A model generated the notes under the pieces. It did not search any database, was not told where the DNA came from, and was given only the letters and a program-made list of their open reading frames with translations. A stretch of DNA of 64,000 nt. Source: Microbulbifer agarilyticus (GTDB lineage: Bacteria; Pseudomonadota; Gammaproteobacteria; Pseudomonadales; Cellvibrionaceae). The stretch spans positions 24,501 through 88,500 of the forward strand of contig NZ_JAHVKO010000008.1 in the NCBI RefSeq assembly GCF_019800665.1, in the 5' to 3' direction. Positions 17,754 to 27,254 of the stretch are shown here, piece by piece. Each line of letters starts with the position of its first letter. The stretch's first letter is position 1. The translations under genes were made by a program, and so were the position numbers.

Positions 17754-20294
17754 TTAGCCGCAGCTCACTTTCGCCGCATCGGTCTGGGCGATGCGCACAT
17801 TGTGCACCGTCATATCCAGCTCACCCGCAGTGCGCACGTAGAAGGGTGATAACACCAGATCCATCTTACCGCCAGCTTCAGCCAGACACTTCAGGTCGAC
17901 GGCGAGTGTCTGCCACTCCCCTTGTGCCGCGCCTTTCAGCAAATCGGTAATCGGCTGCTCGGCACCACAATCCATACCGCAATTCATGCCGAGGATTACC
18001 GCGTCGCTGGGGGCCGCATCAACTTTTACATCAAAGATCAGTGCACCCTGGTTGCTGACAAAGCCGGAAAGATCGGTGCGCTGATTCGCGAAGAACCCGG
18101 CAATCGCATTGCCCTGTCCGCTCCACTGCAGACGACGGCTGTCTTCCTGCACATTGCGGTCTACAGATTGCACACGGATACCATTCAGCTCAGACACACT
18201 GCTGGCAATGGTTGAGCGGGTGTTTGTGGCATCGATCACCTCGAAGCTCCATGGGTCCAGCGCACGGCCGTTGAATACTGCCAGTGTGCCGTTGCCTGAA
18301 ACAGGCTGCAGACCACTTTCCTCTGACAGGAGCGCGAGCTCCATGCCTTCCGCATAGCTCAGGCCATAACCGTAAGCAAACTGTGCCGCCGCATCGCTTT
18401 CACCACGATTGTGCAACGCCGGGGTCGCATCGCCTGGCCAGGAGAAGGTCAGCTTACCGGTGAAATCGAAGTTTACCTTGCCAGCTTCATCCTGGAACAG
18501 GACGTCCGCCACACCACCAGCTTCGGTACCCGGCAGCCAGATGACCGCAAAAGCATCGGAGGCATTGATATGCGGGTTAACCCACAATGGGCGACCGGTG
18601 ATAAACAGGCTGACAACCGGGATACCCTGGTCACGCAATTTCTTCAGCAGGGCCAGGTCTGATGCACCAGCGTAATTTACATTGGCGATGTCACCCTGCA
18701 TCTCTGCATATGGATCCTCACCAAAGACCACCACAGCAACGTCCGGTTTTTCCTCGAAGCTGCCGTCTACCGACAGCTCTACCTGGCCTCCGGCTGCAGT
18801 AACAACTTCATTAATGCCACCGTACACAGAAGTCGCGCCCGGGAAATCAGCATTCTCGTTCCCGGTTCCCTGCCAGGTAATACTCCAGCCGCCAGATTGC
18901 TTACCGATGTTATCGGCACCATCGCCTGCAACCAGTACGCGCTGATTGCGCGCAAGCGGCAGTAATTGGTCGTTGTTCTTCAGCAACACCAAAGACTCGC
19001 GCACCGCCTGACGGGCAATGGCGCGGTGCTCGGCGGCACCAATCAGGCTCTCATCACCGGCAAACGGACGGGTCGAAGGCAGGCCAGCCTCAAACAGGCC
19101 CGCACGCAGTTTCACGCGCAGAATACGGCGCACCGCGTCGTCCAGCCGCGCGGGAGAAATTTCGCCGCTTTTCGCTTCAGCCAGGGTGTTTTTGTACAGC
19201 TCCCGCCAGTTCGGATCCGGCGCCATAAACATATCCAGGCCAGCGTTAATCGCCTGCGGGCAACTCACATTGCTGCAGCCGTTGACGAACTGGTGGCCAG
19301 CCCAGTCACCGACCACAAAGCCATCGAAACCAAGACGCTCTTTCAGCACGTCGGTCATCAGATACTTGTGACCGTGCATCTTCTCGCCGTTCCAGCTGCT
19401 GAATGAAGCCATTACGGTCTGTACGCCGGCTTCAATCGCGGAGAAGTAACCCTGCGCGTGATACTTGATCAGGTCCGCTTCGCTCATGATCGCATCGCCA
19501 CGATCAATGCCGTTCTCGGTGCCGCCATCGGCAATATAGTGCTTGGCTGTACCGACAACGCGTTTACCGTTCAAGAGTTCCTGGTCGCCGGGTGCACCCT
19601 GCATGCCCTGCACCAGCTCGCCCGCGTAGGCGCGCACCAGCTCGGGATCTTCAGAATAGGATTCGTAGGTACGCCCCCAGCGGTCATCGCGAACCACCGC
19701 CAGCGTGGGAGCAAATACCCACTCAATGCCGGTCGCGGAAACTTCCGCTGCGGTTGCCTCGCCAATCTTGCGCATCAACGCGGGGTTTTGCGCTGCGCCG
19801 AGAGCGATATTGTGGGGGAACAGGGTCGCGCCGATCACATTGTTGTGGCCGTGAACGGCATCGGTACCCCAGATCATTGGGATTGCCACACCGCCGTCGC
19901 TGGTATCCACCGACGCGCGGTAGTACTCATCCGCCAGTGCTACCCAGTCGGCGACACTCGCGTGCTTGTTGTTATTGGGGAAGGCGCCACCACCGTTGAG
20001 AATGGAACCGATGTGATATTCGCGCACTTCATCCGGGGTGGCGAAGCGGATCTCGACCTGAATCATCTGGCCGACCTTTTCTTGCAGCGACATCTTGGCC
20101 AGCAGCGCATCGATACGTGACTCAATTTCGGGATCTTTCGCAATCCCCGAGGTCAGTGCCGGCCAGTGAGGATGCACCGACTCGGACTGCTGGTCGGCAA
20201 CCTGATCTTCCACTTGGTCCGCACAGCCCAGAAGCCCACCACCGGCAACCAGAGCCGAGATGACCCCCAGTAAAATTCGCTTCTTAAACACCAT
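17754..20294 (-). CDS. GH3 beta-glucosidase/exo-beta-glucanase lipoprotein (ExoP-like)
   Basis: 846 residues. Lipobox LLGC near residue 24 predicts a lipoprotein. The (alpha/beta)8 GH3 domain carries KHYIADGGTENGID and the nucleophile region GFVVGDWAGHQ (Asp about 327); the second alpha/beta sandwich includes ESLVLLKNN and LFITGRPLWVNP. After about residue 660 an extra beta-sandwich follows, the layout of the GH3 exo-1,3/1,4-beta-glucanase ExoP from Pseudoalteromonas. It should release glucose from beta-glucan oligosaccharides made by the upstream GH16. GH3 lies 215 bases after the GH16 stop, with copies of the beta-glucan motif in between, so it can have its own promoter. Confidence 0.93.
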   Translation of the reverse strand: MVFKKRILLGVISALVAGGGLLGCADQVEDQVADQQSESVHPHWPALTSGIAKDPEIESRIDALLAKMSLQEKVGQMIQVEIRFATPDEVREYHIGSILNGGGAFPNNNKHASVADWVALADEYYRASVDTSDGGVAIPMIWGTDAVHGHNNVIGATLFPHNIALGAAQNPALMRKIGEATAAEVSATGIEWVFAPTLAVVRDDRWGRTYESYSEDPELVRAYAGELVQGMQGAPGDQELLNGKRVVGTAKHYIADGGTENGIDRGDAIMSEADLIKYHAQGYFSAIEAGVQTVMASFSSWNGEKMHGHKYLMTDVLKERLGFDGFVVGDWAGHQFVNGCSNVSCPQAINAGLDMFMAPDPNWRELYKNTLAEAKSGEISPARLDDAVRRILRVKLRAGLFEAGLPSTRPFAGDESLIGAAEHRAIARQAVRESLVLLKNNDQLLPLARNQRVLVAGDGADNIGKQSGGWSITWQGTGNENADFPGATSVYGGINEVVTAAGGQVELSVDGSFEEKPDVAVVVFGEDPYAEMQGDIANVNYAGASDLALLKKLRDQGIPVVSLFITGRPLWVNPHINASDAFAVIWLPGTEAGGVADVLFQDEAGKVNFDFTGKLTFSWPGDATPALHNRGESDAAAQFAYGYGLSYAEGMELALLSEESGLQPVSGNGTLAVFNGRALDPWSFEVIDATNTRSTIASSVSELNGIRVQSVDRNVQEDSRRLQWSGQGNAIAGFFANQRTDLSGFVSNQGALIFDVKVDAAPSDAVILGMNCGMDCGAEQPITDLLKGAAQGEWQTLAVDLKCLAEAGGKMDLVLSPFYVRTAGELDMTVHNVRIAQTDAAKVSCG

Positions 20295-20417
20295 ACACCC
20301 CCATCCCGCAGATAACTTTTATTAATGCTATGACTTATTTTAGCCGGACGGTCACACTGCATTTGTGGCCACGCCCGGCTTTCTCAGTGTTTGTTGTACG
20401 GAATCTACCGGCAGGGT

Positions 20418-20492
20418 GCGTCCCACTTTCCGCTCCCCAGGCAAAATGACCCGGGCCACCTTACACAGGTGCGACGAAGTGAAATGGGACAA
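20418..20492. promoter_or_regulatory. Pair of beta-glucan-locus motifs upstream of GH3
   Basis: GCGTCCCACTTTCC (20418-20431) and, inverted, GTGAAATGGGACAA (20479-20492; complement TTGTCCCATTTCAC). They face each other about 48 bases apart in the GH16-GH3 gap, 125-200 bases upstream of GH3. Confidence 0.45.
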
Positions 20493-20508
20493 GAAACCGG
20501 CCCCCGTA

Positions 20509-22059
20509 TCACTTCACCCAGCGGATGTTATCCAGCTGTAATACCGCACCCAGCTGATTGTCCCACCCAGGGGAAATAACGAACGGCGTGTTCACACTGG
20601 CCGCATTTAAACCGGCATTGGTGAGATCCATGACCGGAATTTGAAAGTGCGTCCACTCGTTCAGTGCGGGCATATCCAGGGGATAATCACCGGAACTGCA
20701 GGGATAGACGCAGTCAGCGCGGAAGGTCAGTGAGGCTGTACCGGGATCGGCAGGTTCAGCGGTCACCCGCAGGTCAAACTCGACGTAGGTAAAGGCGCTC
20801 AGGTCATAGGTCGCGTCAGACTGAAAGAAGCCGATGCCCTGGTTGGTGTTGTAGGTCACCTCGGCGACATCACCGTAGTCACCGCCAGCATCCACTGTCG
20901 CGTAACCGACGTCGCCACTCGCGGTCCAGGTGAACCAGGAGTATGGGGCTTTCGCCTCGCCGTCAAAAATAACCAGCTCATCGCCGTCACTGTCCGGTGC
21001 TGCCGGCGGCTGGATTCCCGGGTTGAGAACGAAGTCGCCATCTGTCGAGCCACAGCCTTTACCGGTATCAAAGTCTTCGCTGCACTGGTAGACGCGCACG
21101 TAGTCGATCACGAACTCCTGGGGAAATGCGCTTTCATCGATACCAGTATCGTTCACATTTGCCGGCCAGTTGCCGCCCACCGCGAGATTCAGGATCAGGT
21201 GGAAACTCTGGTCAAATGGAGCCAGCGGGTTTTCCAGATCGGCGGTGGTGTACCAACCGTCGCTGGTCTGCGTTGCGTAGTGGTCGCCATCCACATACCA
21301 GCGGACTTCGCCCTCTTCCCATTCCACTGCATAGGTGTGGAAGTCGTCTGCAGGGTTCAAACCGCCGGGAATCTGATAGGACTCACCGGAATACTTATTG
21401 CCGGGCCAGCTGCCGCCGTAATGCAGGGTACCGTGTACCTTGTCTTCACCGCCGACTTTGAGGTTCACCGCTTCGACAATGTCGATTTCACCGGACAGGG
21501 GCCAACCGCCGTACACACCCTCGGTCGGCAGCATCCAGAACGCCGGCCAGGTGCCCTGCCCCTGCGGGAACTTCGCCCGCATCTCGAAGCGGCCATATTT
21601 CCAGTCACCAAGGCCTTTGGTGCGCAGGCGCGCGGAGGTGTAAGTACCGCTGCCACTGGTATCGTTGGGGTCGTACGCGGGGTCATCATCCACGCGGCTT
21701 GGGCCAACCGCGTCCTGGCGGATCGCCTTGATATGCAACATGTCGTCGGCGACCCAGGAGTTCTCGGCATCGTCTACGTAGCATTGCGCCTCATTGTTGC
21801 CGCCACCCCAGCAATTGATTTCGTGTGACCAGTTGGCGGAGTCGATAGCGTCACCGGAAAACTCATCGGCCCACACCAGGCAGTAGCCCGAGTTCATCGG
21901 ATCTTCCAGGCATTGCTCCGGCCGGTCACTTACCGGCGGATCAACCGGTCCGCCCAGGTCCGCATCAGTGTCATTACCGCTCTCGGAACTGCCACCACCA
22001 CAGGCCACCAGTGCGATCGAAAGGGAAAGAAGGGAAGCGTGAAATAATTTGCTGCTCAT
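20509..22059 (-). CDS. GH16 endo-beta-glucanase (laminarinase-like) lipoprotein with C-terminal carbohydrate-binding-type domain
   Basis: 516 residues. Lipobox LVAC near residue 20, then a Gly/Ser/Asp-rich linker. The GH16 jelly-roll spans about 45-325 and has the catalytic signature GEIDIVEA (about 188-195; two Glu flanking Asp) and WPAFWMLP. The bacterial motif with the extra residue is typical of laminarinases. A second beta-sandwich (about 350-516) resembles CBM4/9- or CBM-like modules. It cleaves beta-1,3(1,4)-glucan outside the cell or at the surface. A 16-bp dyad made of the beta-glucan motif lies about 90 bases upstream. Start is preceded by GAGATAATA, adequate as ribosome site. Confidence 0.93.
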   Translation of the reverse strand: MSSKLFHASLLSLSIALVACGGGSSESGNDTDADLGGPVDPPVSDRPEQCLEDPMNSGYCLVWADEFSGDAIDSANWSHEINCWGGGNNEAQCYVDDAENSWVADDMLHIKAIRQDAVGPSRVDDDPAYDPNDTSGSGTYTSARLRTKGLGDWKYGRFEMRAKFPQGQGTWPAFWMLPTEGVYGGWPLSGEIDIVEAVNLKVGGEDKVHGTLHYGGSWPGNKYSGESYQIPGGLNPADDFHTYAVEWEEGEVRWYVDGDHYATQTSDGWYTTADLENPLAPFDQSFHLILNLAVGGNWPANVNDTGIDESAFPQEFVIDYVRVYQCSEDFDTGKGCGSTDGDFVLNPGIQPPAAPDSDGDELVIFDGEAKAPYSWFTWTASGDVGYATVDAGGDYGDVAEVTYNTNQGIGFFQSDATYDLSAFTYVEFDLRVTAEPADPGTASLTFRADCVYPCSSGDYPLDMPALNEWTHFQIPVMDLTNAGLNAASVNTPFVISPGWDNQLGAVLQLDNIRWVK

Positions 22060-22146
22060 TATTATCTCCTCATCATCGTTTATCGTTATGTATTCCTTGG
22101 TAATGGAATAACGAGCAGGCGTTTTTTAACGTCGTGTAGGAAGCTT

Positions 22147-22186
22147 GGTCGCCCCACTTTGCAGGAAAAGGCAAGGTGGGGCGACC
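22147..22186. promoter_or_regulatory. Long inverted repeat made of two beta-glucan-locus motifs, upstream of GH16
   Basis: GGTCGCCCCACTTTGC (22147-22162), 8-base spacer, GCAAGGTGGGGCGACC (22171-22186): 16-bp arms with one mismatch. Neither strand has a following T run, so an operator is more likely than a terminator. It lies 88 bases upstream of GH16. Confidence 0.6.
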
Positions 22187-22248
22187 CGATTAAAAAAGGA
22201 ACCCTTCGACTATCGGGCACAAGAAGAGACTATCTGAGCCGAGCCACC

Positions 22249-23727
22249 TCAGGACATACCGGTCTTGCAGTAATGCGCGACAAAATCGGCATGCTTCGGC
22301 AACTTCGCGACTTGGTGTCGGGTCTGGTTACGAATCGTATCAAGAAAGTCTTTGAGCTCACCGTCGCTCATCATATCGACGATTGGATGATACTCCTTTG
22401 GAATCACCCCCTGGCCGACAATCACCTGAATCCAAGAGCTCTCCCCGAAGAGTTCACCGGCTTGCTTGAAAACGTGCCCTCGCTGCTCGAACAGATCAAG
22501 CCTATGCTGCAGGCTATCGGGTATCGGCATGCTGCGACAGTAACGCCAGAAACTACTGTCCTGCCGATCAGTCACGTGATAGTGCAACACAATAAAATCT
22601 CGGATCGTTTCAATTTCTGCGGCGGTCTGGCGGTTGAACTCTTCAATATCCGCAGCTTTACAACCATTTGTTGGGAACAGTTGAAGCAGTCGAATAATAC
22701 TGCGCTGAATCATATGAATACTGGTTGACTCCAGTGGCTCAATAAAGCCACTCGAAAGTCCAATCGCAACACAGTTTTTATTCCAATGCTTGCGCCTTGT
22801 ACCGGTGCGAAACTTGATTGCACGAGGTTCTGTCAGAGTCTCGCCGGAAATATTATTCAGAAGCAATTGCTTCGCGGCGTCATCATCGAGGTACCGACTA
22901 CAATAGACCAACCCGTTGCCAACGCGATTTTGAAGGGGAATTTGCCATTGCCACCCTGATTCATGAGCAATTGACCGAGTGTACGGCACAGGTTCGCCCT
23001 TGGAGGTAGTCTGCACTGCAAGCGCCCGATCACAGGGTAACCAGTGCGTCCAATCCAGATAACCAGTGTGCAAAGCACCTTCGATCAGCAACGCACGAAA
23101 TCCAGTGCAATCTATAAATAGATCCCCTTCTATACGCTCGCCACTATCAAGCGCGAGGGCCGATATATCGCCGGACTGCGGATCAAGCTGCACACTCTCA
23201 ATCTTCCCTTCGATACGCGTTACGCCATGACGTTCAGCGAGTTCTCTTAGATACTTAGCGTATAGTGTGGCATCCAAATGATAAGCGTAATTCCTATCGC
23301 GATTGGTTTGCACCGCGAAGCGTTCCTCACGGGCGGCCAAGTGCTCGAAACAGTAATCACCAATTTCGTGATCAATGCCTAAATCCAATCCGCGGCGCCA
23401 AAAATGTTGAAAACCTGCAGCCCAGCAATCCTTACCCGGGTATCCAAAGGAGTGCAGATAATCTTTACCGACATCGTGCCAGCTTTCAAAATTAATCCCC
23501 AACTTGAAGGTGGCATTTGTTGCCGCCATTACTTCAGATTCTTTCAGCCCCAGTAATTGGTGGAACACGTGAAGAGTAGGGATTGTTGCTTCACCAACCC
23601 CAACCGTGCCAATCGCATCTGACTCTACCAAGCGGACATCCAGATGCTTGCCAATCAACTTGGAAATCGCTGCGGCAGCCATCCAGCCTGCAGTACCGCC
23701 ACCGGCGATAACAACTCGCTTCACCAT
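22249..23727 (-). CDS. Flavin-dependent tryptophan-halogenase family protein B
   Basis: 492 residues from ATG 23727, chosen because GAGGGAG lies six bases upstream; an in-frame ATG at 23754 has no such site. FAD motif GGGTAGW is at 9-15, the catalytic-lysine equivalent is Lys75 in ATFKLGINF, WQWQIP lies at about 257-262, and GFIEPLESTS follows. It closely resembles halogenase A, more than it does halogenase C, suggesting duplication between loci. It is the last gene of the TBDT-2 > halogenase C > SapC > cupin > halogenase B series, 57 bases after the cupin gene. Substrate unknown. Confidence 0.88.
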   Translation of the reverse strand: MVKRVVIAGGGTAGWMAAAAISKLIGKHLDVRLVESDAIGTVGVGEATIPTLHVFHQLLGLKESEVMAATNATFKLGINFESWHDVGKDYLHSFGYPGKDCWAAGFQHFWRRGLDLGIDHEIGDYCFEHLAAREERFAVQTNRDRNYAYHLDATLYAKYLRELAERHGVTRIEGKIESVQLDPQSGDISALALDSGERIEGDLFIDCTGFRALLIEGALHTGYLDWTHWLPCDRALAVQTTSKGEPVPYTRSIAHESGWQWQIPLQNRVGNGLVYCSRYLDDDAAKQLLLNNISGETLTEPRAIKFRTGTRRKHWNKNCVAIGLSSGFIEPLESTSIHMIQRSIIRLLQLFPTNGCKAADIEEFNRQTAAEIETIRDFIVLHYHVTDRQDSSFWRYCRSMPIPDSLQHRLDLFEQRGHVFKQAGELFGESSWIQVIVGQGVIPKEYHPIVDMMSDGELKDFLDTIRNQTRHQVAKLPKHADFVAHYCKTGMS

Positions 23728-23784
23728 CTTGGACTCCCTCATTAATACATTCATTTATTCGTCGAAATCACAAATAGGACATTT

Positions 23785-24822
23785 TCACTGAAGCCGCTTA
23801 AGGAGTTCAGCCCTTAGCGTGGCTGCCGCTTTTTCACCAAGCGGCTCCTGTGTGTAGCCACGCGCACTCGCCGGAATATGCTCCGGTCGCTGAGGTTTCG
23901 CATCAAAAACATAGTAGTCAAACACAGCCTTCCAAGCAGATCGAAGACCTGGAGACAAATCATTCATGCTGAGCAAAGCATGCATCAATGCAGAAGAAGG
24001 AGACCCGTTATATGCTGGCGAATCACTCCACCAATGACTGTAAAGAACATTCAGATCATCTAGCCCCTCTACGTGGTGCCACCACATTCCTGGAATAATC
24101 AGCGAATCACCAGGATTCAATGTCACGACCAGCGCTTCAGCAAGCGCCTTTCGAAAGTTCGGAAATTTTTCAAAATCCGGATTGCGAAAATCAACCATGC
24201 TAATTTCTTGGCCACCTGGCGCAAACCCTAGTGGTCCAGGATACAGATTCTCTATTTGTTCCGGCGGGAACAGGATAAATCGGCGACGCCCGGCAATGTT
24301 ACAGGCTAAATTTTTCGGGAAATCGTAGTGTGCCGCTATACGCGTGCGATTACCTAACCAAAGAAAACCAATCGGAGAAAAATCCTCCAGTCCAGATGGA
24401 TTTTGATCCGCAAACCCGGGGAACCAGCGCCGTACATCGGTAGATGCCATGTACAGTGTCGGCGGCAACGGCTCACTGGCACTCTCAAGAATTTCCTGTA
24501 GCAGCTGCCGCAAGTCACGATTTTGCCCGCGGAAATTAAACCCATCGACAGCATCGTTGTAGAACACACGACCTTCTATTTCCGCTCCACCATAGGCAGC
24601 GTTAATAGGTGCCCCGCTATAGAATTCGCATAAATATGCGGCCGCATGCCGAGCAGATTGTCGACAAGCCTCTACTGCAGGCCAATGCTCACAAGCGCCC
24701 CGCAGTACGAGCGGTCGATCCGCGTTGAGAACCGCCTTAGGGATTTCGCCTACTCTGTAATCTGACACTTCCTCTACTGGCTGCAGGGCAATATCAGAAA
24801 GACAGGGATCCTGCCTACTCAC
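23785..24822 (-). CDS. Cupin_8/JmjC-like (Fe(II)/2-oxoglutarate oxygenase-type) protein
   Basis: 345 residues. The core double-stranded beta-helix has the metal-binding pattern HxD (AHYDFPKNL, about 160-162) and a distal His (MWWHHVEG, about 246), with RRRFILFPPEQ between them, typical of JmjC-like hydroxylases such as the FIH/cupin_8 group. It could hydroxylate a protein or small molecule, consuming 2-oxoglutarate and O2. The gene overlaps the SapC gene by four bases (ATGA), so their translation is coupled. Cupin_8 next to SapC and halogenase homologues beside TonB receptors is a recurring but uncharacterised context. Confidence 0.85.
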   Translation of the reverse strand: MSRQDPCLSDIALQPVEEVSDYRVGEIPKAVLNADRPLVLRGACEHWPAVEACRQSARHAAAYLCEFYSGAPINAAYGGAEIEGRVFYNDAVDGFNFRGQNRDLRQLLQEILESASEPLPPTLYMASTDVRRWFPGFADQNPSGLEDFSPIGFLWLGNRTRIAAHYDFPKNLACNIAGRRRFILFPPEQIENLYPGPLGFAPGGQEISMVDFRNPDFEKFPNFRKALAEALVVTLNPGDSLIIPGMWWHHVEGLDDLNVLYSHWWSDSPAYNGSPSSALMHALLSMNDLSPGLRSAWKAVFDYYVFDAKPQRPEHIPASARGYTQEPLGEKAAATLRAELLKRLQ

Positions 24823-25550
24823 GCGGCAGATACCTGCTTGTTCTTCGCCGCAAGCATCTTCATTACATTTGAATGAGAAGCCAGCACCATGTATATGGAT
24901 GCCAGATACCCTTTAGCATGCAGTTCAGCCAAGGCTTCTCCGTCGAGCTGGCCAAGCTTATCTTCATTGATCGTATGTAACCCAACCAGCTGATGCTTAT
25001 CGTTATTTTCGAGTTGCACTTCTAAAGTAAAACTTTCAAGTAATTCATGCCGTTCCAGGGCGCCCATAAAATCATCTGCCTGGCCCAACCCGTGATGTAT
25101 AGCATCAAGCATATCGGCAACCTTATCCAAATAAGGTGAATTACCGCCGAACTCCATAAACAAGCGCTCGCCACTGTCCGAGTTGACTCGAGGGTTGTCC
25201 ATATCGATATGAATCACACGCTCAACTCGCTCTTGACCATCAACAGTAACTTTTTGGTGACCAATCAAAAATGGTTCCCGCTTGATTGATAATGGAATAT
25301 AAGGAACGGTCCAGCGATCACCTTCCAGGAACAAGTTTTCACCTTCCCGCAGGCCGAGCAGGGCTATTGCAAGAAAGCGACCGGTCTCTGCATGCTTTTG
25401 AAAAAAGATCGGGTAGTAGGCCTGAAGCGTTCGAAACTCCAGAGGGAACGTTAATGCGAACCACGTGTTATCACCGTAGGCTTCAGATCTATCTGTAATT
25501 ACCCGCAGATCTTTGTGCTCATCGATATTCAACATTACCGGGCGTGTCAT
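24819..25550 (-). CDS. SapC family protein
   Basis: 243 residues, usual for SapC. Conserved features: WFALTFPLEFR near the N-terminus, QKHAETGRFLAIALLGLREGENLF in the middle, and a C-terminal helical part. The name comes from a Campylobacter S-layer locus, but most homologues lie in TBDT/halogenase clusters of proteobacteria and have no proven function. No signal peptide or membrane segment is visible, so it is probably cytoplasmic. It starts 21 bases after halogenase C and overlaps the cupin gene, placing it in the middle of a tight operon. Confidence 0.85.
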   Translation of the reverse strand: MTRPVMLNIDEHKDLRVITDRSEAYGDNTWFALTFPLEFRTLQAYYPIFFQKHAETGRFLAIALLGLREGENLFLEGDRWTVPYIPLSIKREPFLIGHQKVTVDGQERVERVIHIDMDNPRVNSDSGERLFMEFGGNSPYLDKVADMLDAIHHGLGQADDFMGALERHELLESFTLEVQLENNDKHQLVGLHTINEDKLGQLDGEALAELHAKGYLASIYMVLASHSNVMKMLAAKNKQVSAA

Positions 25551-25571
25551 GGCCTTTCTCCTCTCATGCGC

Positions 25572-27176
25572 TTACAGCGCCGCATTCACTGCGACGTCTC
25601 GAATCTTATTAATTAACTGTCGATTACTGGGCAATGTGCGCAGCAGTCGCTCTCGATTATTTTGATTTTCAAAAAATGTTTTCTTTGCATCCGGCTCCGT
25701 AGGTCGTCGCAGTCCCCAGGGCAGGCTGCAGCTTTCGAAGCCCATGCCATAAAGTATGTATTGGTAGCTAGCTGCTGGGAAAAGCTCATCCGCGTAACCG
25801 ACACAATCTCGCCATGGGGATCGGCATTTCCAAGTAGCCAGTGTCTGTTGCAGGGTTTCGGGAACACTCGAACTTGCACGATGGTCGCACCAATAAGTTG
25901 TCTCATTGCGCTCCGATAGCACGTAATGCAGCTTCAGAAAATCGATAATACGCAACCAGTGATGATGCATCTTATTGTTAAATTGGTTTTCCACGACCTT
26001 CATTACAGAACGAGTGGGAGGAAGTTGCTCTGCGAGAAATTTCGCACTCTGCTCGACCAACACAAGCGCTGAAGCCTCAAGTGGCTCAATAAAACCCGCG
26101 GCCATACCGACCGCGACACAGTTTTTATGCCAAAACTTTCGGCGAAAGCCTGGGTTGAAGCGAATTTTGCGTATTTCCAGAGACGCGACAGACTGACCAT
26201 TCAGGGCCGGTGCGATATATTGCCGAAGGGCGTGCTCCGCCTGTGCCTCATCCGCATGGGCACTGGAATAGGTGTAACCAACGCCACGGCGTGTTGGCAA
26301 ACCAATGTCCCAAATCCACCCGGCACCCTGCGCGGTAGAATGCGTGCAGGACGCAATGGGGCTTTCGGGATCCAAATACGGAACCTGTACCGCGAGCGCG
26401 GAATCATTGAAAAGTATCGAACGCTGCTCCATCAATTCAATGCCATAGTATTTGCCAAGCAAAAGGCTGGCAGAGCCACTACAGTCGATGAACAGGTCAC
26501 CATGAATTCGCGCTCCGGACTCAAGCTTTAACGCCGAAACGTAATCGTTGGAGTCACTTTCGACCGCTACTATTCGGTCTTGCCTGTGCGTCACCCCCAA
26601 TTTTTCCGTGCAATGGCGACGGAGAAACTCGGCGAATTTCCCTGCATCCAGGTGATAGCCGTAATTGAGTGCAAACGAATATTCAGGGGTGGAACTTAGT
26701 TTCGGAGCCAAATCGTGTCGGCTGATCTCTGCCTGCGGACAAAAAGCGTCAGCGAATGAGATCTTATCCCTAATTTTTTGCCACTGTTGAGATGGATCAA
26801 ACCGGTCAAAACCTGCTGGTGCAGTAAACGGGTGAAAATATTCGTCCTTTCGACCAGACGCACTATCGTGCCGCCAACCGATGAAACGCGAGCCCTGCTT
26901 GAAGCTAGCATCGCACTCTCGGATAAAGTCGTATTCCGAAATGCCCATTCGCTTCAGCGTAGCCCTCATGGTTGGCCAGGTACCCTCGCCGACACCCACT
27001 GTGGGCACATCTGGTGACTCGACCAAAGTAATGTTGAGTTCATGATTGCCAACAAGGTACTCGGCAGCCAACACACCGGCGGTCAACCAGCCGGCGCTAC
27101 CGCCCCCAACTATGACAACTTCTTTCACCAAGTCTTTCGTCTGCTCGATCATTTCACTTACCGCACGACTATTCAC
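25572..27176 (-). CDS. Flavin-dependent tryptophan-halogenase family protein C (divergent WxWxIx motif)
   Basis: 534 residues counted from GTG 27176; ATG 27152 (MIEQTKDLVKEV) is an equally plausible start with weak GGTAAG upstream. FAD motif GGGSAGW at about 24-30; catalytic-lysine equivalent Lys83 in SFKQGSRF. The WxWxIP signature is altered to WIWDIG (about 287-292), and the active-site segment reads EPLEASALVL instead of EPLESTS. It is about 40 residues longer than A and B. It may use a different substrate or act as a flavin oxidase/monooxygenase (inference). It follows TBDT-2 after a terminator hairpin and precedes SapC. Confidence 0.85.
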   Translation of the reverse strand: MNSRAVSEMIEQTKDLVKEVVIVGGGSAGWLTAGVLAAEYLVGNHELNITLVESPDVPTVGVGEGTWPTMRATLKRMGISEYDFIRECDASFKQGSRFIGWRHDSASGRKDEYFHPFTAPAGFDRFDPSQQWQKIRDKISFADAFCPQAEISRHDLAPKLSSTPEYSFALNYGYHLDAGKFAEFLRRHCTEKLGVTHRQDRIVAVESDSNDYVSALKLESGARIHGDLFIDCSGSASLLLGKYYGIELMEQRSILFNDSALAVQVPYLDPESPIASCTHSTAQGAGWIWDIGLPTRRGVGYTYSSAHADEAQAEHALRQYIAPALNGQSVASLEIRKIRFNPGFRRKFWHKNCVAVGMAAGFIEPLEASALVLVEQSAKFLAEQLPPTRSVMKVVENQFNNKMHHHWLRIIDFLKLHYVLSERNETTYWCDHRASSSVPETLQQTLATWKCRSPWRDCVGYADELFPAASYQYILYGMGFESCSLPWGLRRPTEPDAKKTFFENQNNRERLLRTLPSNRQLINKIRDVAVNAAL

Positions 27177-27191
27177 ATTGGCCGTAAACAG

Positions 27192-27214
27192 AAAAGCCGC
27201 TGAAATTCAGCGGC
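27192..27214 (-). terminator. Terminator/attenuator between TBDT-2 and halogenase C
   Basis: GCCGCTG, loop AAATT, CAGCGGC (27196-27214), followed on the minus strand by TTTTC. Shorter T run than the TBDT-1 equivalent, so partial readthrough into the halogenase operon is likely. Confidence 0.65.
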
Positions 27215-27254
27215 TTCCCTGCTACTTCTTGCAAATCAAATCAGATTGCTGTTT

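Noticed and set aside
22147..22186. Hairpin as rho-independent terminator of halogenase B
   Set aside because: No T run on either strand, and the arms match sites found singly at other promoters; kept as an operator candidate.
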